Of a stretch of 33,184 bases of DNA, positions 25,618 to 33,184 are shown piece by piece (the stretch's first letter is position 1; the number at the start of each line of letters is the position of its first letter). The notes beneath the pieces were generated by a model, which had not been told where the DNA came from, did no database searches, and worked only from the letters and a program-made list of their open reading frames with translations. This DNA comes from Pseudomonadota bacterium (GTDB lineage: Bacteria; Pseudomonadota; Gammaproteobacteria; Pseudomonadales; UBA5518), in contig CAUJIL010000096.1 in NCBI GenBank assembly GCA_963204845.1, positions 1 to 33,184 of the forward strand. The letters are read 5' to 3'. Made by a program: the position numbers and the translations under genes.

Positions 25618-27301
25618 GCGCCGCGTCGCGCGCCACCCGGAACGGGTTGCCCGCGACGTAATTCGGCCACGCATCGCCGCCGGCGAGCTCGCGCCCCACG
25701 CCGTGCAGCGCCTGCAGGTCCTGCACCACGCCGCGCAGATCCCAGGCCGGGTCGAACTCGTCGCTCGGCTGGTGGTAGTGACGCCGGCCGTACTCGGCCT
25801 GCACCTGGCGGCCGTAGTCCGCGCCGCGCTCGACGTGGTCGATGCCTCCCTTCGCGTACAGGGCTGGCACGCCGTGGCGGGCGAAATTGAAGTGATCGGA
25901 GCGGAAGAAAAAGCCCTTCTCGATCCCCTCCTCCTCGACCAGCACGCGGCCCTGGGCCTCGGCGATCGGACGCAACACCGCGTCGAGTTCGCTGTTGCCG
26001 AGACCGATCACGACCAGATCGCGGGTAGGGCCGACCACCGGCATCGCGTCGAGGTTCACCACCGCCACCGTGTCGGCCAGCGGGACCACGGGCGCGGCGG
26101 CATAGTACTGCGAGCCGAGCAGCCCGGATTCCTCCAGGGTCACCAGCAGGAACAGCACGCTGCGGCGCGGAGCGGGATCCTGCGCCGTGAACGCCTCGGC
26201 GATCTCCAGCACGCCCGCCACGCCGGTGGCGTTGTCGATGGCGCCGTTGTAGACGTGGTCCTCGGCGGGGCCGCCGTGGTCGCCGAGGTGGTCCCAGTGC
26301 GCGGTGTAGACGATCGCCTCGCCGGGCCGCTCGCTGCCAGGCAGGCGCGCCACGAAATTGCGCGAACTCGAGCTCGCGATGTTCGATACCAGCGTGGCAC
26401 TGAACGTGGCCTCGCCGAGGTCGAGGGCAGTGAAACCGCGTGTGCCGGCGGCGGCGCGCCGGGCGACGAAGTCGAGGCCGGCGTCGGCGAACAGGTGCGT
26501 AGCCACCTCGGCGCTGAGCCAGCCTTGCACCGGCAGGCGTGGCTCGGGATCGGTGGCGGGCGGCAGGTCGTAGCGCGTGCCGGACCAGCTGTTGCGCACC
26601 ACTTCCCAACCGTAGCCGGCGCCGGCGTCGTCGTGCACCAGCAGCGCCGCGGCGGCGCCCTGGCGCGCCGCTTCCTCGAACTTGTAGGTCCAGCGCCCGT
26701 AGTAGGTCATCTTGCGCCCCGAGAACAGCGATTCGTCGCCGGCGTGGAAGCCCGGGTCGTTGACCAGGATCACCACGGTCTTGCCGCGGACGTCGAGGCC
26801 CGCGTAGTCGTTCCAGCCGGCCTCGGGGGCGTTCACGCCGTAGCCCACGAACACCATCTCGCTGGCCTCAACCGCCACGCGCGGCTCGCCGGTGCGCGTG
26901 GCGAGCACCATCGCGGTGCCGAATTCCAGCTGCCGGGATGCGCCGCCGGCGCTGATGCTCGCGTTGCTCGCCGACTCGTCGAGCGTGGTTTCGACCATTG
27001 CGACGTCCTGGAACCAGCTGTCGCCGTTGCCCGGCTGCAGGCCCAGGCGCTGGAACTGCGCGACCAGGTAGTCACCGGTCAGACGCTCACCCTGGCTGCC
27101 CGGCGCGCGTCCGCCGAAGGCATCCGACGACAATACCTTCACGTGCGCCGCGAAGTCCGCCGCCGCTATCCGAGGGCTGAACCGGTGTTCGTTGGCCGGC
27201 GTGGTGCTGTTGCCCGCGCTGGCCGTGGACTCGGGCTTCGGTGCCTCGCCGCAGGCACCCAGTGTGAGCGCGATGGCGACGCATAACAGGGCGTGTCTCA
27301 T
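25604..27301 (-). CDS. M28 family metallopeptidase, predicted lipoprotein
   Basis: Lipobox-like LTLGAC after a hydrophobic N-terminus; VYTAHWDHLGDHGGPAEDHVYNGAIDNATGVAGVLEIAEAF; LVTLEESGLLGSQYY; FFRSDHFNFARHGVPALY. Confidence 0.92.
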   Translation of the reverse strand: MRHALLCVAIALTLGACGEAPKPESTASAGNSTTPANEHRFSPRIAAADFAAHVKVLSSDAFGGRAPGSQGERLTGDYLVAQFQRLGLQPGNGDSWFQDVAMVETTLDESASNASISAGGASRQLEFGTAMVLATRTGEPRVAVEASEMVFVGYGVNAPEAGWNDYAGLDVRGKTVVILVNDPGFHAGDESLFSGRKMTYYGRWTYKFEEAARQGAAAALLVHDDAGAGYGWEVVRNSWSGTRYDLPPATDPEPRLPVQGWLSAEVATHLFADAGLDFVARRAAAGTRGFTALDLGEATFSATLVSNIASSSSRNFVARLPGSERPGEAIVYTAHWDHLGDHGGPAEDHVYNGAIDNATGVAGVLEIAEAFTAQDPAPRRSVLFLLVTLEESGLLGSQYYAAAPVVPLADTVAVVNLDAMPVVGPTRDLVVIGLGNSELDAVLRPIAEAQGRVLVEEEGIEKGFFFRSDHFNFARHGVPALYAKGGIDHVERGADYGRQVQAEYGRRHYHQPSDEFDPAWDLRGVVQDLQALHGVGRELAGGDAWPNYVAGNPFRVARDAARAGR

Positions 27302-27359
27302 CCGTGTGACCTCCGGTACGTGTTGCCCTCCGATTCTAGCCGCCTCGTCCGTGCTCTGT

Positions 27360-27399
27360 CGCAACCGCGGATCAGGCTGCCTCGCCTGGCGCGGTTGCG
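27360..27399. promoter_or_regulatory. Intergenic stem-loop upstream of the methyltransferase gene
   Basis: CGCAACCGCG ... CGCGGTTGCG (perfect 10-bp arms) enclosing CAGGC-TGCCTC-GCCTG. Confidence 0.4.
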
Positions 27400-27464
27400 C
27401 ACCGGCCGGCATCGCTCCAGACTCCACCGCCAGCGCCGCAGTCCGCGCGGCGCAGCGGAGGTTC

Positions 27465-28892
27465 ATGGACAGCATCGCAATCGTCGCCCGCGTGCTCGGC
27501 TGCCCGCGCTGCGGCGGCGCGCTCGCCGTGCCCGGCGGCGGGCGCTGCGCGCACATGGTCGCCTCGCCCGAGGGCATCGTCGATCTCACGCTCGAGGATT
27601 CGCACACGGCGCTCGACGACATCGACTACGACGCGGTCTACGACGTCGATCCGGAACGCGGCCGCGGCTATTTCGCGCACCTGCGCACCCAGCTCGGCAG
27701 CCTCGCCGAGCGCCGCTTCGACACCATCGTCGAGCTCGGCGCCGGCACCGGCTACATGAGCGTGCCGCTGCTCGAAGCGTTCGGGTTCGAGCGTGCACTG
27801 ATCACCGACATCTCGCCGCGCATGCTGGCGGTGTGCCGCGCGAAAATCGCGGCCACGCTGGCGCCCGAGCGCCGCCAGCGCATCGCCTTCGCGGCGCTCG
27901 ACGGCAACCACATCCATGCCCGCGCGGACAGCGTGGACCTGGTGTTCGGCCATGGCGTGCTGCACCACGTGTTCGACTACGAGCCACTGCTGGCGACCAT
28001 CGCCGGCATGCTGCGCGAGGACGGCGTGGCGGTGTTCGTCGAGCCGGTGCTGCGCTTTCACCAGGCGTTGCTGGTGCTGCTGGGGCGCGTGGTGGAGGAA
28101 CTGCGCGGCGGGCTGGACCTCGGCGCGGACACCACGCGCGTGCTCGCGTTCCTGCAGCACCTCGTGGCCGGCGAACGCTTCCGTGGTGATCGCGATTTCC
28201 TGGCGCGCATGGAGGACAAGCACCTGTTCGTGCGCGAGGAGTTGCGCGCGGTGGCCTGCGCCGCCGGTTTCGCCGCGGTCGACAGCGTTCCCGCCTATCG
28301 CGGCGAGACCTTCACCTGGAAGATGCGCGGCTACTGCGCGGAGCTGGGACTGGGCGGCGAGGCGACGGGCACGCTGCTCGAGCGACTCGCGGTGGCCCAG
28401 CACGCGCTGGCGCCGCTGCTCGAGCGCGAGTGCTGGTCCTCGGCGGACCTGCACGTGCTGCGCCGGGAGCGCACGCCGGGGGAACTGGCGCCCGAGGGTT
28501 TCGCGTGGGCACGGCCCGACACCGCGGCGGAGCTGCGCGCGCTGGCGCCGGTGGACGCGCGCGCACTTGCGTGCTGGATCGATGCGCTGCACCCGCTCCC
28601 GGACGGACGCTGTGAACTGGTCGGGTGGATCGCCGCCAGCGTGCCGGTGCGCCACGTGCGGCTCGTCGGTGACGACGCCGCGACGGCAACGGCTCAGGTG
28701 CACGAGGCCCGCATCGACGTGCTGCGCCATCTGGCGTCGCAGCCGCGCATCCCGGCGCTGGCGGCGCTGTGCAGCGGCTTCCGGCTGGGTCCGCTCACGC
28801 TCCGTTGGCGCCCGCGCATCACGCTCGAGGTGCACTGCATCGACGGCGCCGTCGCAACCGTCGAGGTGGCGCTGCCGCGGCCGGCGCCCTGA
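27465..28892 (+). CDS. SAM-dependent methyltransferase with N-terminal Trm112-like Cys motif and uncharacterised C-terminal region
   Basis: LGCPRCGGALAVPGGGRCAHMVASPEGIVDLT N-terminus; TIVELGAGTGYMSVPLLEAFG motif I; DLVFGHGVLHHVFDYEPLLATIAGMLREDGVAVFVEP. Confidence 0.82.
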   Translation: MDSIAIVARVLGCPRCGGALAVPGGGRCAHMVASPEGIVDLTLEDSHTALDDIDYDAVYDVDPERGRGYFAHLRTQLGSLAERRFDTIVELGAGTGYMSVPLLEAFGFERALITDISPRMLAVCRAKIAATLAPERRQRIAFAALDGNHIHARADSVDLVFGHGVLHHVFDYEPLLATIAGMLREDGVAVFVEPVLRFHQALLVLLGRVVEELRGGLDLGADTTRVLAFLQHLVAGERFRGDRDFLARMEDKHLFVREELRAVACAAGFAAVDSVPAYRGETFTWKMRGYCAELGLGGEATGTLLERLAVAQHALAPLLERECWSSADLHVLRRERTPGELAPEGFAWARPDTAAELRALAPVDARALACWIDALHPLPDGRCELVGWIAASVPVRHVRLVGDDAATATAQVHEARIDVLRHLASQPRIPALAALCSGFRLGPLTLRWRPRITLEVHCIDGAVATVEVALPRPAP

Positions 28893-28896
28893 GGCT

Positions 28897-29328
28897 TCAG
28901 CCCCTCAGCGGCGCGACCTTGCAGGTGGCGGAGGCGCGCGCGACCAGCTTGCCGTGCGCGTCCACCAGTTGCGCCTCGGCGAAGGCGACCGAGCGCGTGC
29001 AGTGCACCACGCTGCCCTCGCTGTAGTGCAGGCCCGGGTTGCAGACGCGGAAGAACGAGACCTTCAGCTCCAGCGTCGGGGCCATCATGTCGACGCCGAC
29101 GCGCGCGGTGATCGCGTGCGCCATCGCGGCGTCGAGCATCGAGGTCACGAAACCGCCCTGCACGATCGTTCCCGAATGGCAGCAGGCCTCGGTGGGATGC
29201 CAGCGCAGCCGCGCCCAGCCGCGCTGCTGGTCGATCGCCTCGATGTGGCCGTCGAGGATGCGCATGAACGCGCCCGCGCGATCGCGCATGTAGTCGATCA
29301 TCCGTTCCGGGTCGAGTGCTTCGCTCAC
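28897..29328 (-). CDS. PaaI-family hotdog thioesterase
   Basis: CHSGTIVQGGFVTSMLDAAMAHAITARVG...TLELKVSFFRVC; GTG start at 29328 with AAAGGAGC upstream. Confidence 0.82.
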   Translation of the reverse strand: MSEALDPERMIDYMRDRAGAFMRILDGHIEAIDQQRGWARLRWHPTEACCHSGTIVQGGFVTSMLDAAMAHAITARVGVDMMAPTLELKVSFFRVCNPGLHYSEGSVVHCTRSVAFAEAQLVDAHGKLVARASATCKVAPLRG

Positions 29329-29366
29329 CGCAACCTGCTCCTTTTTCTTTCCTGTGAAAATCCGAC

Positions 29367-31019
29367 CTACAGGCGTGTCAGCGCTCCCGGCGCGAAGCGC
29401 GCCTCGTAGGCCGCCACGTCGTCGGCGCCCATGCGCCGGTACGGCTCGTCCATGCGCGGCTTCCACCACAGCGGATCGTCGGTGCGCCAGCGCTGTTCGC
29501 GCAACTGGCGCCGCAGCACCTTCGCGGTGGCGGTGACCGGAAGCTCCGGCATCACGCGCACGAAGGCCGGCGTCCACTTGGTGCCGAAGTCGGATTGTGC
29601 GGCAAGGAAACGCTCGAATTCCACCGGATCGAAGCGGGCGCCGGGGCGCAGCTGCAGCGCGGCCATCACGCGGTCGCCGACCACGTCGTCGGGCACCGCG
29701 TAAACGCCCGCGAGCACGATGTCGGGATGGCGGAACAGCACCTGCTCGATCTGCGCCGAGGCGATATTCTCGCCATCGACGCGCAGCCAGTCGTCGTCGC
29801 GGCCGGCGAACCAGAAATGGCCCTGCTGGTCGCGGTACGCCAGGTCGCCGGTCCAGAAGATGCCGTCGTGCACGCGGCGATGATTCGCCTCCGGGTTGTT
29901 CCAGTACCCCTCGAAACCCTGCGCGCCGTCGGTGTTGACCAGTTCGCCGATCGCCTCGTTCGCATTCAGCAGCCGGCCGCCGGCGTCGAGGCGTGCGCGC
30001 GCGCACTCCGCGCCGGTCTCCGGATTCATGACCTTCACGCCGGGCTGCTGCGCCACGCCGAGGCAGCCGCGCGGCATGTCGGGGGCGCGGGCGATCGAGA
30101 TGCCGCCCTCGGTGGAGCCGTAGCCGTCGATCACGGTGCAGCCGAAACGCGCTGCGAAGCGCTCCTGGTCCGCGATCGCGCCTTCGTTGCCGAACACCAT
30201 GCGCAGCGTGGTGTCGTGGTCGTCGGGCCGCTCGGGCGCGGTGAGCAGGTACGCGAGCGGTTTGCCGACGTAGTTGAAATGCGTGACGCCGTAGCGGCGC
30301 ACGTCGGGCAGGAAACCCGAGACGGTGAACTTGCGGATCACGGTGGTACCGCCGCCGACCACGGTCGGCAGCCAGCCCATGCTGATCGCGGCGTTGTGGA
30401 ACCACGGCATCGGCACGTAGGCCACGGCGTCGCGGTCGTAACCGAAGAACTGCGACACCAGCGAGGCGAGCATCAGGATCCGCCCGTGCGAGCAGATGCA
30501 GGCCTTGGGCGCGCCGCTCGAGCCCGAGGTGAAGATCAGCGCGAAGGTGTCGGTCGGGCTCACCTCCACCGCGGGCAGCGGCGCGCCCGCGAACGGCGCG
30601 AGCAGCGCGGCCTGTCCCGTGGGGTCGACGTCGACCACCCGCGCCGCGCCGATCGCATCGCGCAGGCCGGCGAGTTCGGCGCGGTACGGTTCGCCGCTGA
30701 TCACGAACTGGCAGTCGGTGTGCGTGATGTCACGCGCGAGGTCGGCGCCGCGCCGCGTCGGGTTCAGGCCCACCATCGTCGCGCCGGCCAGGATGCAGCC
30801 GGTGAACCAGAGCGGGAACTCGGGCACGTTGTCGAGCAGGATGCCGACGTGGAACGGGCCCGCACGGCGGTTCGCGAGCAGGAACGCGGCGCGCTCGGTG
30901 CCGGCCGCGATCAACTCGCGGTAGCTCCACGCGAGCTCACCGTGGCGCAGCGCGACGTGATCGTCGCCGGCGCGGGACCGGAACACGTCGGTGAGGGTGC
31001 GGTGCATGGTCGCCTCCAT
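29367..31019 (-). CDS. AMP-binding acyl-CoA synthetase/ligase
   Basis: IFTSGSSGAPKACICSHGRI; DGYGSTEGGIS; TGDLAYRDQQGHFWFAGRDDDWLRVDGENIASAQIEQVLFRHP; LPVTATAKVLRRQL. Alternative ATG at 31007. Confidence 0.93.
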   Translation of the reverse strand: MEATMHRTLTDVFRSRAGDDHVALRHGELAWSYRELIAAGTERAAFLLANRRAGPFHVGILLDNVPEFPLWFTGCILAGATMVGLNPTRRGADLARDITHTDCQFVISGEPYRAELAGLRDAIGAARVVDVDPTGQAALLAPFAGAPLPAVEVSPTDTFALIFTSGSSGAPKACICSHGRILMLASLVSQFFGYDRDAVAYVPMPWFHNAAISMGWLPTVVGGGTTVIRKFTVSGFLPDVRRYGVTHFNYVGKPLAYLLTAPERPDDHDTTLRMVFGNEGAIADQERFAARFGCTVIDGYGSTEGGISIARAPDMPRGCLGVAQQPGVKVMNPETGAECARARLDAGGRLLNANEAIGELVNTDGAQGFEGYWNNPEANHRRVHDGIFWTGDLAYRDQQGHFWFAGRDDDWLRVDGENIASAQIEQVLFRHPDIVLAGVYAVPDDVVGDRVMAALQLRPGARFDPVEFERFLAAQSDFGTKWTPAFVRVMPELPVTATAKVLRRQLREQRWRTDDPLWWKPRMDEPYRRMGADDVAAYEARFAPGALTRL

Positions 31020-31034
31020 TTGCGCGCCCCCCGC

Positions 31035-31802
31035 TCAGCTCAGCACGCCGCCGTCGACCTGGAAGATCGTCCCGGTCGAGTAGCTCGATGCGTCGCTGGC
31101 GAAGAACAGCACCGCGTTGGCGACTTCCTCGGGCAGGCCGGCGCGCTTCAGCGGGTTGATCTTCATCATGTCGGCGTAACGCTCGGGGTCGTTCAGCGTG
31201 TGGTCGCCCATCACGGTCTTGATGACGCCGGCCGAGATCGCGTTCACGCGCACGCCGTGCGGGCCGAACTCGCGCGCGAAGCAGCGCGTCACGGTGTTCA
31301 GGCCGGCCTTCGACACGCAGTAGGCGCCGATCTCGGGCTGCGACATCAGCGCCGAGGTGGTGCTGATGTTGATGATGCTGCCCTTGCCGCGCGCGACCAT
31401 GCGCTTGCCGATCGCGCCGCTGAGCAGGAACGGGCCCTTGAGGTTCACGTCCATGATCTTGTCCCACAGCGACTCCGGCGTGTCGGCGAAGGACTCGACG
31501 TGCGGCGGGCTGATGCCGGCGTTGTTGACCAGGATGTCGATCGCGAGTCCGCGCTCGTCGAGCGCGGCGACCAGGCGCTGGATGTCCTCGGACTTGCCCA
31601 TGTGCGAGGCGATCGCGTGCGCCTTGCCCCCGCGGGCGCGGATCGCCTCGGCGGCCTCGTCGAGCGTCTCCTGCTTGCGCGCGACGAGCACGACCTCGGC
31701 GCCCTCGTCGGCGAACAGCTCGGAGATCGAGAGCCCGATGCCGCGCGAGGCGCCGGTGATCAGCGCGGTGCGGCCGCGGATGGAAAAGACGTTGCCGGTC
31801 AT
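31035..31802 (-). CDS. Short-chain dehydrogenase/reductase (SDR)
   Basis: TGASRGIG; ILVNNAG; catalytic AYCVSKAG; C-terminal TGTIFQVDGG. Confidence 0.95.
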   Translation of the reverse strand: MTGNVFSIRGRTALITGASRGIGLSISELFADEGAEVVLVARKQETLDEAAEAIRARGGKAHAIASHMGKSEDIQRLVAALDERGLAIDILVNNAGISPPHVESFADTPESLWDKIMDVNLKGPFLLSGAIGKRMVARGKGSIINISTTSALMSQPEIGAYCVSKAGLNTVTRCFAREFGPHGVRVNAISAGVIKTVMGDHTLNDPERYADMMKINPLKRAGLPEEVANAVLFFASDASSYSTGTIFQVDGGVLS

Positions 31803-31881
31803 GGTGACGGTCTCCTGTTCCTGTGAGCTGGGGTCGGACAGGGGATTCTAGGAAACGCCGCGGCGGCGGTACACTCGCATT

Positions 31882-31901
31882 GCCCGGCGTCGCCGCCGGG
31901 C
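31882..31901. promoter_or_regulatory. Perfect GC-rich hairpin in the SDR/TetR divergent intergenic region
   Basis: GCCCGGCG-TCGC-CGCCGGGC, 8-bp arms with a 4-nt loop. Confidence 0.35.
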
Positions 31902-31972
31902 CGGCAAGTGATTGATCCGGCGTGGAAACAGGCGACCGCCGAAGTATCCCGGTCAGGAGGGTTCGCATTCCG

Positions 31973-32665
31973 ATGGCAATCCGGCAAGGCGCCGCGGCGG
32001 ATTCCGGCAGGACGCGCCTGCCGCGCCCGCGCAAGACGCCCACCCAGGCGCGCTCGCGGGCGCTGGTCGAGGCGGTGGTGGAGGCGGCGCGGCGCATCCT
32101 CGACGGCGAGGGCGCCGCGGCGCTGACGATGCAGCGCATCGCCGACGTCTCGGGCGCCACGGTCGGTTCGATCTACCAGTATTTTCCGGGCAAGGACGCG
32201 ATCGTCGCGCTGGTCTGCGAGCGGGAGCTCGAGGCCGCGGCCGCGCAGGCCCACGCATCGACCGAGCGGTTGCGCCGCCTGCCGCTCGCAGCGGCGCTGC
32301 GCGAGATCCTCGCCAACACGATCCGCGTCGAGCGCCGGCTGTCCGCGCTCGACCGCGAGTTCCACCTGCGCCACTACGCGGACCTGCAACTCGGCATGCG
32401 GTTCGGGGACTTCAGCAGCGCAGACGACTACGTGAACGCGACCTGGATGGCGTTTCTCCAGCTCTACAGCGACGAGGTCACGGCGCGCGATCGCCACGCC
32501 GTCGCCTACGCGCTGGGGATGGGGCTGCGCGCGGTGGTACGCGCCGCACTCGAGGACGATCCCGCGCGCCTGGCGCAGCCGGCGTTCCTCGACGTGCTGG
32601 TCGACATGGCGCTCGGCGCGATCAGGCCGCGGGCGGCGGCTACGGTACGGGAGGCTCGCACATGA
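31973..32665 (+). CDS. TetR family transcriptional regulator
   Basis: ALTMQRIADVSGATVGSIYQYFPGKDAIVALVCERELEA HTH; AGGAGG upstream of ATG 31973. Confidence 0.9.
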   Translation: MAIRQGAAADSGRTRLPRPRKTPTQARSRALVEAVVEAARRILDGEGAAALTMQRIADVSGATVGSIYQYFPGKDAIVALVCERELEAAAAQAHASTERLRRLPLAAALREILANTIRVERRLSALDREFHLRHYADLQLGMRFGDFSSADDYVNATWMAFLQLYSDEVTARDRHAVAYALGMGLRAVVRAALEDDPARLAQPAFLDVLVDMALGAIRPRAAATVREART

Positions 32666-33184
32666 AGCTCTACCATTGCCGCGATTCGCGCTCGCTGCGC
32701 GCGTTGTGGACGGTCGAGGAAACCGGGTTGCCGTGCGAGATCGAGGAAGTGCGGTTCCCGCCGCGCGTGTTCCAGAAGGAGTACCTCGCGATCAACCCGC
32801 TCGGCACGGTGCCGTGCCTGCTCGACGGTGCGACGCGCCTGACCGAGTCGGTCGCGATCTGCCAGTACCTGGTCGAGCGCTACCACCGCTACGACCTGGG
32901 CCTGCGGCCCGAGGATCCGGGTTACGGCGCGTACCTCAACTGGCTGCACCACAGCGACGCGACGCTCACCTTCCCGCTCACGGTGGCGCTGCGCTATCGC
33001 CGCCTCGAGGCGCCGGAGCGGCGGCTCGCGCAGGCCGTCGACGACTACCGCGACTTCTTCCTCGGCCGGCTGCGGCTGCTCGAGGAGCGCGTGGCGGAGC
33101 ACGAGTACCTGTGCGACGGACGCTTCACCATCGCCGACGTCTGCGTCGGCTACGCGCTCTACCTCGGCAGCCTGCCGCTGCTGG
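32662..33184 (+). CDS. Glutathione S-transferase family protein (3' truncated by window edge)
   Basis: MKLYHCRDSRSLRALWTVEETGLPCEIEEVRFP...INPLGTVPCLLDGATRLTESVAICQYLVERY; ATGA overlap with the TetR stop; open to the window end. Confidence 0.9.
   Translation, partial: MKLYHCRDSRSLRALWTVEETGLPCEIEEVRFPPRVFQKEYLAINPLGTVPCLLDGATRLTESVAICQYLVERYHRYDLGLRPEDPGYGAYLNWLHHSDATLTFPLTVALRYRRLEAPERRLAQAVDDYRDFFLGRLRLLEERVAEHEYLCDGRFTIADVCVGYALYLGSLPLL

Noticed and set aside
29595-31826. 743-aa plus-strand ORF opposite the acyl-CoA ligase and SDR
   Set aside because: Both minus-strand genes have full motif sets; this is an antisense GC artefact.

Overview
GC-rich bacterial chromosomal window (probably proteobacterial, by inference from gene content), densely packed. 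The core is a complete respiratory nitrate reductase locus on the + strand: TSUP-type anion transporter, narX-like sensor, narL-like regulator, two NarK-type transporters, then narG-narH-narJ-narI (about 12.3-25.6 kb). On the left are an Ada/Ogt-type methyltransferase, a di-heme cytochrome c peroxidase, a ZIP transporter, a sulfotransferase-like protein, a TetR-regulated MFP/FtsX/ATPase exporter, an SMR transporter, a SAM methyltransferase, a class I glutamine amidotransferase, a MOSC protein and an MFS transporter. On the right are an M28 peptidase lipoprotein, a methyltransferase with an N-terminal Cys motif, and an acyl-CoA ligase/thioesterase/SDR/TetR/GST group. I saw no CRISPR array, rRNA, tRNA, prophage or transposase gene. 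The most notable non-genic signals are two clusters of GTAG-headed hairpin repeats (REP/BIME-like), one of them between narL and narK1; a 26-bp near-perfect palindrome just upstream of a TetR gene; and a stem-loop abutting the narK1 Shine-Dalgarno. I did not find a convincing wholly new system. All family names come from motif recognition by eye, with no database search.
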